This document shows, one piece after another, positions 1-8,623 of a stretch of 38,418 nt of DNA (its first letter is position 1; the number at the start of each line of letters is the position of its first letter). Source of the DNA: Sphingomonadales bacterium (GTDB lineage Bacteria > Pseudomonadota > Alphaproteobacteria > Sphingomonadales > Govanellaceae); contig JACFMS010000026.1 of NCBI GenBank assembly GCA_019455285.1, positions 1 to 38,418 on the forward strand, in the 5' to 3' direction. The notes under the pieces were generated by a model. The model saw only the letters and a program-made list of their open reading frames with translations. It was not told where the DNA came from and did no database searches. The position numbers were made by a program, and so were the translations under genes.

Positions 1-30
1 CCGCCGAAATAGCGCCGATTCTAAGCCAAT

Positions 31-198
31 CTATTTGATCTTGGCTTCCTTGAACTCGACGTGCTTGCGGGCGACCGGGTCGTATTTTTTCATCGTCAGC
101 TTTTCGGTCTGCGTCCGCGGGTTCTTTTTGGTAACGTAGAAGTAGCCCGTGTCGGCAGTGCTGACGAGCTTGATTTTAAGGCTGGTCGGCTTGGCCAT
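31..198 (-). CDS. rpmG: 50S ribosomal protein L33
   Basis: The frame encodes 55 residues starting [18 protein letters not shown] and ending [10 protein letters not shown]. It has the small basic make-up and the [16 protein letters not shown] core of bacterial L33. L33 is a structural protein of the large ribosomal subunit near the E site. This copy has no CXXC pairs, so it is the zinc-independent (C-minus) form. It is too short for most ORF cut-offs but is complete, with an ATG start and a TAG stop. It is divergent from the HPt gene. In several alphaproteobacteria rpmG lies near divK/pleD signalling genes and rnr, which matches this neighbourhood. Confidence 0.97.
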   Translation of the reverse strand: MAKPTSLKIKLVSTADTGYFYVTKKNPRTQTEKLTMKKYDPVARKHVEFKEAKIK

Positions 199-314
199 GT
201 GTTGTCATCCCTGGAACGCTAAACTCGGAGCGGCACCATAACGGCGGCCACGGGGAAGTCAAGAAATTCCTAACCGATAGGGCCGAAGATAGCGTTGAAC
301 AAGGGTGGAGGAGC

Positions 315-1058
315 ATGTCTGCGGAGGAATTTGAGCGGCTGCGCGCCGAGATGCGCCTGGAGGCAAGGGATGCCATCGCCGACAAGCTGGCGGCCTTGAA
401 TCGGCTGGCGACTGCCGCCGATCCCACTGCGGATGGCGAGTTTCGCCGCGAGGTCCATTCCTTGAAAGGCTTGGCCGCCACCTTCGGCTTTCCTGGCATC
501 GCCATCATTGCCCATCGCCTGGAGGACTTTCTGGCGACGGCGCGCTCGCCTGGCGATGATATCCTGGTTTTTCTGGATCGCGCTCAGGACGCCCTCGACG
601 GCGATGATGCCGCCCCGGATGTCGCCGAGGTGGTGCGTCAGCTGCCGGTAACTCGGGATGCGGCCTTTGATCCGACTGACCTTGAAGTGCGGCAAATCGA
701 GATCATGCTGGTCGCTCCGGCCGTGGTTGCTACCCGCTATGTAGCTGATGAGCTGCGGGCTTGCGGCTATCGCTTAGTGCCGGTGCCTAAGGCCATGGAG
801 GCCATTGATTTTGCCGTTCATTCCCAGCCTGATCTGATCATCGTCAGCGCCGTACTCGACCGCTTCGACGGTATTGATCTTATATGCGCGCTTAAAGCCA
901 TGCCGAGCACGCGCCACATCCCGGTAGCCCTGCTGACGAGCTTTGAGGATGGCAGCCTGCCCTTAATAGACCTGCCGCCGGACGTACCCATTCTCCATAA
1001 ATCCCCGACCTTTGCCGATGATGTCGCCGCGGCACTCAGCAAGGTTGGGATTTTGTAG
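315..1058 (+). CDS. HPt domain protein with a C-terminal pseudo-receiver domain
   Basis: This is a 247-residue soluble protein. The N-terminal half (about 1-110) is a histidine phosphotransfer domain with the motif HSLKGLAATFGF, and the phospho-accepting histidine is about His48. The C-terminal part (about 125-247) has the alternating strand/helix layout of a response-regulator receiver (DLIIVSAVLD, then IPVALLTSF, then ILHKSP). The phospho-acceptor aspartate is replaced by serine in IIVS, and the acidic pair at the end of strand 1 is absent (IMLVAPAV). The switch lysine (HKSP) is retained. The second domain is therefore unlikely to be phosphorylated and may serve as a binding module. GGAGGAGC lies just before the ATG. 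The role is inferred to be a phosphorelay intermediate; the partner kinase and regulator are unknown. Confidence 0.82.
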   Translation: MSAEEFERLRAEMRLEARDAIADKLAALNRLATAADPTADGEFRREVHSLKGLAATFGFPGIAIIAHRLEDFLATARSPGDDILVFLDRAQDALDGDDAAPDVAEVVRQLPVTRDAAFDPTDLEVRQIEIMLVAPAVVATRYVADELRACGYRLVPVPKAMEAIDFAVHSQPDLIIVSAVLDRFDGIDLICALKAMPSTRHIPVALLTSFEDGSLPLIDLPPDVPILHKSPTFADDVAAALSKVGIL

Positions 1059-1063
1059 GGGGC

Positions 1064-1510
1064 TTATTTTGAACGTGGTACAGTACGAAGCTTTTTAGCG
1101 CGGGCGCGACTCAAAATAGATGCCTTGATGCGCTGAAATAGGGAAGCAGGTGATAAACCATAGCTATAAAAAGGGCTGTTGGGGTGCCCGACGGGTCGCA
1201 GGTCAGGACCAGGCCAGACAAAGCGGTTTAATTCGCTAACTAATATCCAGCAGCGACCTTTTTGCAAGCCGAGCCGCCGTCTTGTGGTTTCAGGCAGCTC
1301 GATGCCGTCATGAAGAGTACCTGGCTCTCGGGAGGTTATTGGTACTACTAGTACCTCATCGTCGCCTTCTTCGTGGCGCACGGTCACCACTACGGCGCAA
1401 GGGCGATCTTTGATGCCTTCTTCCTGGCCGTCATCAGCTTCAGTTGCCCACAAATAGGCGTAACGAATTACTTCGCCCGGCAGGGGTGGGGGCAGTTTGC
1501 CGGGGTTCAT
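1064..1510 (-). CDS. PemK/MazF-like type II toxin
   Basis: The protein has 148 residues. The N-terminal segment PLPGEVIRYAYLW followed by GIKDRPCAVVV resembles the strand 1-2 region of PemK/MazF-fold proteins, in which Gly-Asp/Glu-Val and a later R-P-x-(V/C) motif are typical. VLVVPITSREPG fits the conserved (V/I)xPITS segment. Known members are ribosome-dependent or free mRNA endoribonucleases held inactive by a partner antitoxin. The gene overlaps the upstream antitoxin by 4 bp (ATGA), the usual translational coupling in such pairs. The stretch is AT-richer than its neighbours, which suggests recent acquisition. It ends 5 bp from the convergent HPt gene. The toxin fold is well supported; the RNA target cannot be predicted. 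Confidence 0.8.
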   Translation of the reverse strand: MNPGKLPPPLPGEVIRYAYLWATEADDGQEEGIKDRPCAVVVTVRHEEGDDEVLVVPITSREPGTLHDGIELPETTRRRLGLQKGRCWILVSELNRFVWPGPDLRPVGHPNSPFYSYGLSPASLFQRIKASILSRARAKKLRTVPRSK

Positions 1511-1770
1511 ACTTCGCCGTCAAATTGGGCGGCATCGATAGGTGGTTCTGCTTTTTCAATGGCTTTCAGCCACTCATCAGGCAAATCTTCAACTTTCATC
1601 GCTAGGCGATCGCGACGCTTCAAGCGTTGATATTCTTCAACTGAAATCATTACTACCCGTGCCCGGCCATTACGGGTCACGCTAATAGGTTGTCGTAGCG
1701 CTTTGTCTTGATAAAGCCCAAAGTTGCGCTGCACCTCAGCCGCTGGAACGGTCAATATCGGTTCGCTCAT
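1507..1770 (-). CDS. Phd/YefM-family antitoxin
   Basis: This 87-residue protein has the classic prevent-host-death N-terminal fold: VPAAEVQRNFGLYQDKALRQPISVTRNGRARVVMISVEEYQRL. That fold forms the dimeric DNA-binding part, and the acidic C-terminal tail (PDEWLKAIEKAEPPIDAAQFDG) would wrap and neutralise the toxin. Phd/YefM proteins bind operators in their own promoter, and a 32-bp near-perfect palindrome lies just upstream. A Phd-type antitoxin paired with a PemK/MazF-like toxin is a mixed but known combination. The start is ATG, with GGAG 8 nt upstream. Confidence 0.88.
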   Translation of the reverse strand: MSEPILTVPAAEVQRNFGLYQDKALRQPISVTRNGRARVVMISVEEYQRLKRRDRLAMKVEDLPDEWLKAIEKAEPPIDAAQFDGEV

Positions 1771-1782
1771 GGGCCTATCTCC

Positions 1783-1814
1783 ATTTCATGTATTTTATAT
1801 AATATACATGAAAT
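1783..1814 (-). promoter_or_regulatory. Operator palindrome and -10 region of the toxin-antitoxin operon
   Basis: A 32-bp inverted repeat has 11-bp arms ATTTCATGTAT / ATACATGAAAT and an AT-rich centre that is also symmetrical, with one mismatched pair overall. On the minus strand TTGCGA (1829-1824), a 17-bp spacer and TATATT (1806-1801) form a good sigma-70 promoter, so the palindrome covers the -10 box. This is the expected layout for autorepression by an antitoxin or antitoxin-toxin complex. Binding by this Phd-type protein is inferred. Confidence 0.75.
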
Positions 1815-1835
1815 ACGGATTTTTCGCAATACACT

Positions 1836-4046
1836 CTACCGCCGACGTTTAGCGCGGGGATGGCGTTGCGTCTTGATCTTGGCGCGGCGGGATACTTTGA
1901 ACTTTTTATCGGACAGCGGGTCTTCCAGAAGCTCGAGGAGGAGGCCGCCGGAGACCGGATTCGCCTCCCGCACCCGCACGCTGACTGGATCGCCGATGCG
2001 GTAGATGCGGCCGCTGGCTTCCCCTTGCAGGCGATGACGCGCCTCGTCCAGGTGATAATAGTCGCCCCTGAGCGAGGAGAGGGGGACCAAGCCATCGGCG
2101 CCGCTTTCCTCCAGCTTGATGAAGAGTCCGAAGCGGGCGACGCCGGAAATGCGGCCGGCGAATTCCGCCCCCACCTTGTCGGCGAGAAAGGCGGCCAGAT
2201 AGCGGTCGGTGGACTCGCGTTCGGCCAGCATGGCGCGGCGCTCGGTGGCCGAAATGTGCTCGCCGGTCTCGGCAAAACGCTCGCGATCCTCAGGCCCCAG
2301 GCCACCCTCGCCCAGGCGCAGGGCGGAGATCAGCGCCCGGTGCACCAGCACGTCGGCATAGCGCCGGAGCGCCAGCCCGAAATGTCCAAGATTTTCATGG
2401 GAATAGACGGCTTGGCTCTGGGTGCGCAAGACCACTTCGTTGACCACGTGCTCATGGGGACCGCCGCGCACCCGCTCTAGGACGCGGTTGAACACCTGGG
2501 GCTTTAGGACTTGGCCGCGCGCCAGGTGGACATCGAGGCTGGACAGGAAGTCACGCAACGCCTCCACTTTGTCGCCCGCCGGCTCGTCATGCACCCGGTA
2601 CATGCAAAGCTCCCGGCACTCCTCCAAGGTTTCGGCGGCGGCGACGTTGGCGGCGATCATGAAGTTCTCGATCAGGCGATGGGCCTCCAGCCGCTCCCGC
2701 TCGCGAATGTCAAGGACGCGGCCATCCTCGGCCAGCCGGATCTTGCGCTCGGGCATGTCGAGGTCGAGAGGGCCGCGCTCGGCCCGCGCCTTGTCGATGG
2801 CGGCGAAAGCAGCGTAAAGCGGCCGCAGCACCGGGTCGAGGAGGGCGGTTGCCTCGTCTGATCCTCGTCCATCGACGGCCGCCTGGACCGCCTCGTAGGT
2901 GAGGTTGGCGGCCGAGCGCATCATGGCGCGGCTGAAATGGTGGCGGATTTTGCGGCCGTCGGCGGCAAACCATAGGTGCGCGGCCAGCACCGCGCGGTCC
3001 TCGCCGGGCAGCAGGGAACACAGGTCCGCTGACAGCGCCTCGGGCAGCATGGGCACCACGCGGTCGGGAAAGTAGGCGGAGTTGCCGCGCCGCCATGCCT
3101 CGCGGTCAAGGGCGGAGCCAGGGCGTACGTAATGGGCGACGTCGGCGATAGCGATGATGGCATGCCAGCCGCCGGGGTTTTTGGGATCATCGTCGGGCGC
3201 GGCCCACACCGCGTCGTCATGGTCGCGGGCATCCTCGGGGTCGATGGTAATGAGCGGGATCGCCCGCAAATCCTCGCGGCCCTCCAAGGGCGCTGGCTTG
3301 GCGCGTTTCGCCTCCTGTAGCGCCTCGGGATAGAACTCGGTGGGGATGCCGTGGGCGTGAATGGCGATCAGGCTGATGGCCTTGGGCGCGTTCAAGCTGC
3401 CCAACACTTCTTTCACCCGCGCCGGCCGCGCCCCCAGCCGGCCACGGCCGCGGATTTCCTCAGCTACCACCAGGTCGCCCGGCTTGGCACCCCCCACATG
3501 CTCCTCGCTCACCCGGTAGACGATGCGAAGCTTCTTATCCACCGGAAGAATACGTCCTTCGCCCTCGGCCAGGGTGAATTGGCCAAGGAACACCGGCGCG
3601 GCAGTTTCCAGGCGGCGCAGGATGGTGGCGTCGTAAAGGCCGTGGGAGAGTTTTTCGGTGCGCACCAGCGCCCGGTCGCCGATGCCCAACGCCGCCGTCT
3701 TTGCCGTCTCTTTCAAGAGAATGACCGGCGGCTTTTCCTTAAGGGGCCATTTGTCGGGCCGCACGATGGCGTGGCCGTCATGATCGCGACCCACCATCTC
3801 GGCCACCATGACCCGGGGCAGGTCTTCCGCCTGATGCACAGAACGCTTAAAGCCTTTGTTGAGAAGACCCTCATTAGTCATTTCCCGCAAAAGCTTTTTT
3901 AGTTCCAGCCGACGGTCGCCATGGACATGAAAAGCGCGCGCGATTTCGCGCTTGCCGACCAGACCCGGGGTCTCGGCGATGAAGCGCAAAATTTCATCCT
4001 TGCTGGGGAAGGGAGCGTCTTTGGGCGTATGGGGGCGTTTCGCCAA
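1836..4046 (-). CDS. rnr: Ribonuclease R (3'-5' exoribonuclease)
   Basis: The protein has 736 residues. An N-terminal helix-turn-helix-like segment (ILRFIAETPGLVGKREIARAF) and cold-shock/OB domains are followed by the RNB catalytic domain. The metal-binding acidic motif IDPEDARDHDDAVW lies at about residues 268-282. Other family signatures include YFPDRVVPMLPEALS and the C-terminal S1 domain (VGAEFAGRISGVARFGLFIKLEESGADGLV, shown here in two adjoining parts). The lysine/arginine-rich tail is usual for RNase R. The enzyme degrades structured RNA processively. The start is TTG at 4046, two bases after the topA stop, with GGAAAGG about 10 nt upstream, so translation is probably coupled to topA. 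Confidence 0.96.
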   Translation of the reverse strand: MAKRPHTPKDAPFPSKDEILRFIAETPGLVGKREIARAFHVHGDRRLELKKLLREMTNEGLLNKGFKRSVHQAEDLPRVMVAEMVGRDHDGHAIVRPDKWPLKEKPPVILLKETAKTAALGIGDRALVRTEKLSHGLYDATILRRLETAAPVFLGQFTLAEGEGRILPVDKKLRIVYRVSEEHVGGAKPGDLVVAEEIRGRGRLGARPARVKEVLGSLNAPKAISLIAIHAHGIPTEFYPEALQEAKRAKPAPLEGREDLRAIPLITIDPEDARDHDDAVWAAPDDDPKNPGGWHAIIAIADVAHYVRPGSALDREAWRRGNSAYFPDRVVPMLPEALSADLCSLLPGEDRAVLAAHLWFAADGRKIRHHFSRAMMRSAANLTYEAVQAAVDGRGSDEATALLDPVLRPLYAAFAAIDKARAERGPLDLDMPERKIRLAEDGRVLDIRERERLEAHRLIENFMIAANVAAAETLEECRELCMYRVHDEPAGDKVEALRDFLSSLDVHLARGQVLKPQVFNRVLERVRGGPHEHVVNEVVLRTQSQAVYSHENLGHFGLALRRYADVLVHRALISALRLGEGGLGPEDRERFAETGEHISATERRAMLAERESTDRYLAAFLADKVGAEFAGRISGVARFGLFIKLEESGADGLVPLSSLRGDYYHLDEARHRLQGEASGRIYRIGDPVSVRVREANPVSGGLLLELLEDPLSDKKFKVSRRAKIKTQRHPRAKRRR

Positions 4047-4048
4047 AC

Positions 4049-6622
4049 CTATTTGGCCTTTCCGGCGCTCTTCTTTCGCGGAACCGATTTCTTGGTTGGC
4101 TTCTTGGCTGGTTTCTTGGCCGGCCCCTTGGCCGCCCGCGCCGCCAACAGGGCGACCGCTTCGTCAAGGGTCACCGCCTCCGGTTGCAGGTTCTTGGGCA
4201 GCGTGGCGTTGACCTTGCCGTCGGTGACATAGGGGCCGAAGCGCCCCGCCATGACCTTGACCGCAGCGCCGCTTTCCGGGTGAGCGCCCAACTCCTTTAT
4301 AGCCTCGCTTTTGCGGGTCCGGCCCTTTTTATTTTCGGCGAGCACGGTGACGGCGCGGTTGATACCGATGGTGAACACCTCGTCGCTGGACGGCAGGCTG
4401 GCGAAGGCGCCGTCATGGGCGACGTAGGGACCATAGCGGCCGATGGCAGCAGTGATCGGCTTGCCGGTCTCCGGATGCGCGCCCACGGTGCGGGGCAGGG
4501 ATAACAGCTTCAGCGCCCGCTCCAGGTCCACCGTCTCGACCGGTATGTCCTTGGGCAGACCAGCGCGCTTGGGCTTCTTGTCCTCGCCCAACTGCACATA
4601 GGGGCCGAAGCGGCCACTGCGCAGCGTCACCGCCAACCCGCTTTCGGGGTCGTTGCCCAAGACTTTGGGCGCGTCGTTGGCCGGTTCTTCGCCGTTGCCG
4701 CCAGCGTCCTTGATTTGCCGGGTATAGCGGCAGGTGGGATAGTTGGAGCAGCCGATGAAAGCGCCAAACTTGCCGAGCTTCAGGCTCAAGCGCCCGTCGG
4801 CGCAGGTCGGACAGGCGCGGGGGTCGCGGCCATCGCCCAGATCGGGAAAAATATGCGGCCCCAGAAGCTCATTCAGTTTATCGAGAATGTCGGTGACGCG
4901 CAGTTCCTTGGTGGCGTCCACGGCGCCGATGAAATCCTTCCAGAATGCCCTCAAAACCTCTTTCCAACCCACCTTGCCGGCGGAAATATCGTCGAGCCTT
5001 TCTTCCAGATCGGCGGTAAAATCGTATTCCACATAGCGGCTAAAAAAGCTTTCCAAAAAAGCGGTTACCAGCCGACCTTTATCTTCCGGAATAAATCGGC
5101 CGCGCTCCATATGGACGTAATTGCGGTCGCGGAGCACGCCCAAGACCGAGGCGTAGGTCGAGGGCCGGCCGATGCCCAGCTCTTCCATCTTCTTGACCAG
5201 CGACGCTTCGGAGTAGCGCGGCAGCGGTTCGGTGAAGTGCTGCTCAGGCTTGACGTCGACCAAGGTAAGCTGATCGCCCTTGGCCAAGGGCGGCAGCAGA
5301 TTGGCGTCCTCGTCCTCGCCGGCGTCGTCGCGGCCTTCCTGATAGAGCTTCAGAAACCCATCGAAGATTTGCACCGAACCCGTTGCCCGCAAACCAATTT
5401 TTTTGTCAGTTGAGGAAATATCAGCGGTCGTGCGCTCGAACACCGCGGCTTCCATTTGGCTGGCGACCGTGCGCTTCCAAATCAGCTCGTAAAGCGCGCG
5501 CTGGTCGGCATCGAGAGACTTCGCCACCTTGGCTGGCCGCCGGGCGAGGTCGGTGGGACGCACCGCCTCGTGCGCTTCCTGGGCGTTCTTGGCCTTGGTT
5601 TTGTAGATGCGCGGCGCGTTCGGCACATAGCGATCGCCGAAATCCTCGCCGATCACCGCGCGGCAGCCCTGAATCGCCTCGTTGGCGATCTGCACGCCAT
5701 CGGTCCGCATGTAGGTGATCAGACCCACCGTTTCGCCGCCGACGTCAATGCCCTCATAAAGCTTTTGCGCCACCTGCATGGTGCGGGTGGCGCTAAAGCC
5801 CAACTTGCGCGCCGCCTCCTGCTGCAAGGTCGAGGTGGTGAACGGCGGCGGCGGGAAGCGCCGGGCCGGCTTGCTTTCCACCGCGCCCACCGCAAAGGCG
5901 GCGGCGGCGATGCGCTGGCGTGCCGTCTCGGCGGCTCCGGCGTTGCCGAGGCTGAACTTATCCAGCTTGTCGCCATCCAACTCCACCAGCCGGGCGGCAA
6001 AAGGGGCCTTGGCCGGATTGAGGAGATCGACCAGGATGGTCCAGTATTCCTGGCTCTTGAAGGTTTCGATCTCCAGCTCGCGGTCGCAGATGAGGCGCAG
6101 CGCCACCGACTGCACCCGCCCCGCCGAGCGTGCGCCCGGCAATTTCCGCCATAGCACCGGCGACAAGGTAAAGCCCACCAGATAATCCAGGGCGCGGCGG
6201 GCAAGATAGGCTTCCACCAGCTCGCGATCGATCTGGCGCGGCTGCGTCATCGCCTTGAGGATGGCGGCCTTGGTGATTTCGTTGAAGGTGACGCGCTCCA
6301 CCGCCACGTCCTTGAGCGCTTTTTTCTGTTGCAGGACTTCCAGTACGTGCCAGGAAATCGCCTCGCCCTCGCGGTCGGGGTCGGTGGCGAGAATGAGCTT
6401 GTCGGCGTCCTTGACCGCCTTGGCGATGTCGGAAAGCCGTTTGGCGCTGTCGCGATCGACCTCCCAATCCATGGCGAAATCATCGTCGGGCCTGACCGAG
6501 CCGTCCTTGGCCGGCAGGTCGCGGATATGGCCGAAGCTCGCCAGCACCTGATAGGCGTTGCCCAGGTACTTGTTGATGGTCTTCGCTTTGGCGGGCGATT
6601 CAACGATGACGACGTTTTGCAT
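4049..6622 (-). CDS. topA: DNA topoisomerase I (type IA)
   Basis: This 857-residue enzyme relaxes negative supercoils. The TOPRIM domain is at the N terminus (VVIVESPAKAKTI, then ILATDPDREGEAI). The active-site tyrosine is in GLITYMRTD, about Tyr304. A C-terminal CPTC...CSNYPTC zinc ribbon at about residues 608-640 is followed by three repeats of the SG(R/K)FGPYV type. The tail is rich in Ala, Lys and Pro (KKPAKKPTKKSVPRKK), a common feature of alphaproteobacterial TopA that adds basic DNA contact. The gene is followed after 2 bp by rnr and preceded by dprA, a usual order in this class. Confidence 0.98.
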   Translation of the reverse strand: MQNVVIVESPAKAKTINKYLGNAYQVLASFGHIRDLPAKDGSVRPDDDFAMDWEVDRDSAKRLSDIAKAVKDADKLILATDPDREGEAISWHVLEVLQQKKALKDVAVERVTFNEITKAAILKAMTQPRQIDRELVEAYLARRALDYLVGFTLSPVLWRKLPGARSAGRVQSVALRLICDRELEIETFKSQEYWTILVDLLNPAKAPFAARLVELDGDKLDKFSLGNAGAAETARQRIAAAAFAVGAVESKPARRFPPPPFTTSTLQQEAARKLGFSATRTMQVAQKLYEGIDVGGETVGLITYMRTDGVQIANEAIQGCRAVIGEDFGDRYVPNAPRIYKTKAKNAQEAHEAVRPTDLARRPAKVAKSLDADQRALYELIWKRTVASQMEAAVFERTTADISSTDKKIGLRATGSVQIFDGFLKLYQEGRDDAGEDEDANLLPPLAKGDQLTLVDVKPEQHFTEPLPRYSEASLVKKMEELGIGRPSTYASVLGVLRDRNYVHMERGRFIPEDKGRLVTAFLESFFSRYVEYDFTADLEERLDDISAGKVGWKEVLRAFWKDFIGAVDATKELRVTDILDKLNELLGPHIFPDLGDGRDPRACPTCADGRLSLKLGKFGAFIGCSNYPTCRYTRQIKDAGGNGEEPANDAPKVLGNDPESGLAVTLRSGRFGPYVQLGEDKKPKRAGLPKDIPVETVDLERALKLLSLPRTVGAHPETGKPITAAIGRYGPYVAHDGAFASLPSSDEVFTIGINRAVTVLAENKKGRTRKSEAIKELGAHPESGAAVKVMAGRFGPYVTDGKVNATLPKNLQPEAVTLDEAVALLAARAAKGPAKKPAKKPTKKSVPRKKSAGKAK

Positions 6623-6696
6623 GGGGTGCTGTTACATCCTTAGACCGGCGCGTGTAGCACAGAAGCGCGCGCCGTGTCACCGGGGTATGGCGAAAT

Positions 6697-7821
6697 TCAA
6701 GGGAGGAGGGCGACCCGGTTGCCGGGCTGGCGTTCGATGTGGCCGGCCAATTCCAGTTCCAGAAGCACGGTCAGGACCGCGCCGGGAGAAAGACCGGCGG
6801 CGCGGATCAGCTCGTCGATCTGGGTCGGCGTCGGGCTTAACAGATCCTGCAGCGCGGCGCGGGCCAGGGCGATCTCGTCCTCGGCGGCGGCGAGCGCCGG
6901 CGGCGGCAGCCAGGATGGCCCCGGCTCCTTGATCTGGCGTTCTTCCAGGGCCTTCAGGACGTGAAGCACATCCTCGGCGCTCTCAATCAGCGCCGCGCCG
7001 TCCTTGATTAAGCGGTTGGCGCCCTGCGCCCGGGGATCGAGGGGCGAGCCCGGCACCGCCAACACCTCGCGGCCCTGATCGGCGGCGAGCCGGGCGGTGA
7101 TCAGCGAGCCCGAGCGCAAGGAAGCCTCCACCACCACCACGCCCAAAGACAGCCCCGAGATGATACGGTTGCGGCGCGGGAAGTGTCGGGCCTGGGGCTC
7201 GGTGCCGATGGCGGCCTCGGCGACGATCAGGCCGGCTGCCGTCAGCTCGTCATAAAGCGCCTGATGCTCCTTGGGGTAGACCACGTCGATACCGCCGGCG
7301 ACCACCGCCACCGTGCCGGTTTTCATCGCCGCCGCATGAGCAACCCCGTCGATGCCCCGCGCCAGACCGGAAACGATGACATAGCCGGCGGCGCCCAAGT
7401 CGGCGGCCAAGGTCGCCGCCATGCGCCGCCCGGCGGCCGACGCATTGCGCGCGCCCACCACGGCGACCAGGGGTTTTGCCAAAAGATGGGTATGACCCTT
7501 GGCGAACAGCACCGGCGGCGGGTCTTCGATGGCCGACAAGAGGGCCGGGTACTCAGCGTCGCCCCAATATAGCGGGATGGCGCCGGTGCGCTTGGCGGCG
7601 GCAAGTTCCTTCTCGGCGGCCGCTTTGGGACAGATGGCGATGGGCCGTTTCGAACCGCCGGCTCGCGCCAGATCGGGCAGCGCCGCGATGGCGCGGCCGG
7701 CGCTGCCGAAGCGGGCCAGCAAATGGCGGAAGGTAACCGGGGCGACGTTCTCGCTGCGAATGAGGCGCAAGCGAGCCAGGCGTTCATCATCGGTCGTGGT
7801 GGGCGGCGGTGCGTCGGCCAT
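6697..7821 (-). CDS. dprA: DNA-processing protein DprA
   Basis: The protein has 374 residues. A short N-terminal helical domain is followed by the Rossmann-like DprA/Smf core: VAVVGARNASAAG, then IVSGLARGIDGVAH, then FPRRNRIISGLS, and SGSLITARLAADQGREVLAVPG. A C-terminal winged-helix segment (about 310-374, PTQIDELIRAAGLSPGAV) is typical of proteobacterial forms. DprA loads RecA onto incoming single-stranded DNA during transformation and is widely kept even in species not known to be competent. No other competence gene is in the window. It is transcribed in the same direction as topA with a gap of about 75 bp. Confidence 0.97.
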   Translation of the reverse strand: MADAPPPTTTDDERLARLRLIRSENVAPVTFRHLLARFGSAGRAIAALPDLARAGGSKRPIAICPKAAAEKELAAAKRTGAIPLYWGDAEYPALLSAIEDPPPVLFAKGHTHLLAKPLVAVVGARNASAAGRRMAATLAADLGAAGYVIVSGLARGIDGVAHAAAMKTGTVAVVAGGIDVVYPKEHQALYDELTAAGLIVAEAAIGTEPQARHFPRRNRIISGLSLGVVVVEASLRSGSLITARLAADQGREVLAVPGSPLDPRAQGANRLIKDGAALIESAEDVLHVLKALEERQIKEPGPSWLPPPALAAAEDEIALARAALQDLLSPTPTQIDELIRAAGLSPGAVLTVLLELELAGHIERQPGNRVALLP

Positions 7822-7857
7822 GATCCAGCATCATGCCGATCTTGCGATAATCGTCAA

Positions 7858-8487
7858 CTAGGAGTTGCCTTTACCGATTTTTGGTTCCTCGCCTTTGACG
7901 AGCCGGCGGATGTTGTCGCCATGGCGCAGAAAGATCAGCACCGCCATGAAGCCGGCGGTGACCATCAGGGCCTTATTGCCCACCGCCTGGGCGTAGAGCG
8001 GCGTGATGGCCGCCGCCACCAAGGCGGCAAGCGACGAGTAGCGAAAGAAATAAGCGGTGGCGAGCCAGGTCAACATGGCGCCGATGCCTACCGGCCAGGC
8101 GAGCGCCAATAGCGCGCCGAAGAAGGTGGCGACGCCCTTGCCGCCCTTGAACTTCAGCCAAACCGGATAAAGATGGCCGAGAAAGGCGCAGGCGGCGGCC
8201 AGGAACCCCAACGACGGAGCCACTGCCCCGGCAATGAGGGCGGCCGCGGCACCCTTGCCACCGTCCATAATTAATGTCAATAATGCCAATGGCTTATTAC
8301 CAGTTCTTAAGACATTGGTTGCGCCAATGTTGCCGGAGCCGATGGAGCGGATGTCGCCCAATCCCGCCAACTTGGTGAGGATAAGACCGAAGGGAATGGA
8401 GCCCAGCAAATAGCCGCCAACGATGGCAAGATAGGTGGGCAGGATATCGGCCAAGGGACCGACGAAGGGCGGCCAGGTAATATCCAT
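7858..8487 (-). CDS. plsY: Acyl-phosphate:glycerol-3-phosphate acyltransferase PlsY
   Basis: The protein has 209 residues with about five hydrophobic segments. It carries the three PlsY signatures: GYLLGSIPFGLIL, GSGNIGATNVLR and FKGGKGVATFFGALLA. PlsY is the inner-membrane enzyme that transfers an acyl chain from acyl-phosphate to sn-glycerol 3-phosphate, the first step of phosphatidic acid synthesis. An in-frame GTG lies 6 nt upstream. The ATG at 8487 is preferred because GAGGTG sits directly before it at a good distance. The gap to dprA is 36 bp, and both are in the same orientation. Confidence 0.96.
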   Translation of the reverse strand: MDITWPPFVGPLADILPTYLAIVGGYLLGSIPFGLILTKLAGLGDIRSIGSGNIGATNVLRTGNKPLALLTLIMDGGKGAAAALIAGAVAPSLGFLAAACAFLGHLYPVWLKFKGGKGVATFFGALLALAWPVGIGAMLTWLATAYFFRYSSLAALVAAAITPLYAQAVGNKALMVTAGFMAVLIFLRHGDNIRRLVKGEEPKIGKGNS

Positions 8488-8511
8488 TGTCACCTCACCC
8501 TAAACTCTTCG

Positions 8512-8597
8512 CCGTCATCGCGAGGCCATGAAATGGCCGTGGCGATCCACAATGGGCAGGATGGATTGCTTCGCCCCAATGGGGCTCGCAATGATGA
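8512..8597. repeat. Dispersed palindromic intergenic repeat (CGTCATTGCGAG type)
   Basis: The element opens with GTCATCGCGAG and closes with CTCGCAATGATGA, an imperfect terminal inverted repeat. Inside are two perfect hairpins: GGCCAT-GAA-ATGGCC at 8524-8538 and GCCCC-AAT-GGGGC at 8573-8585. This matches a repeat class common between proteobacterial genes. It lies upstream of plsY and downstream of the pyrC-like gene and may act as an RNA-level terminator or stabiliser. Copy number cannot be seen here. Confidence 0.75.
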
Positions 8598-8623
8598 TAC
8601 TTAATGTATCGCAAGAACATCCC

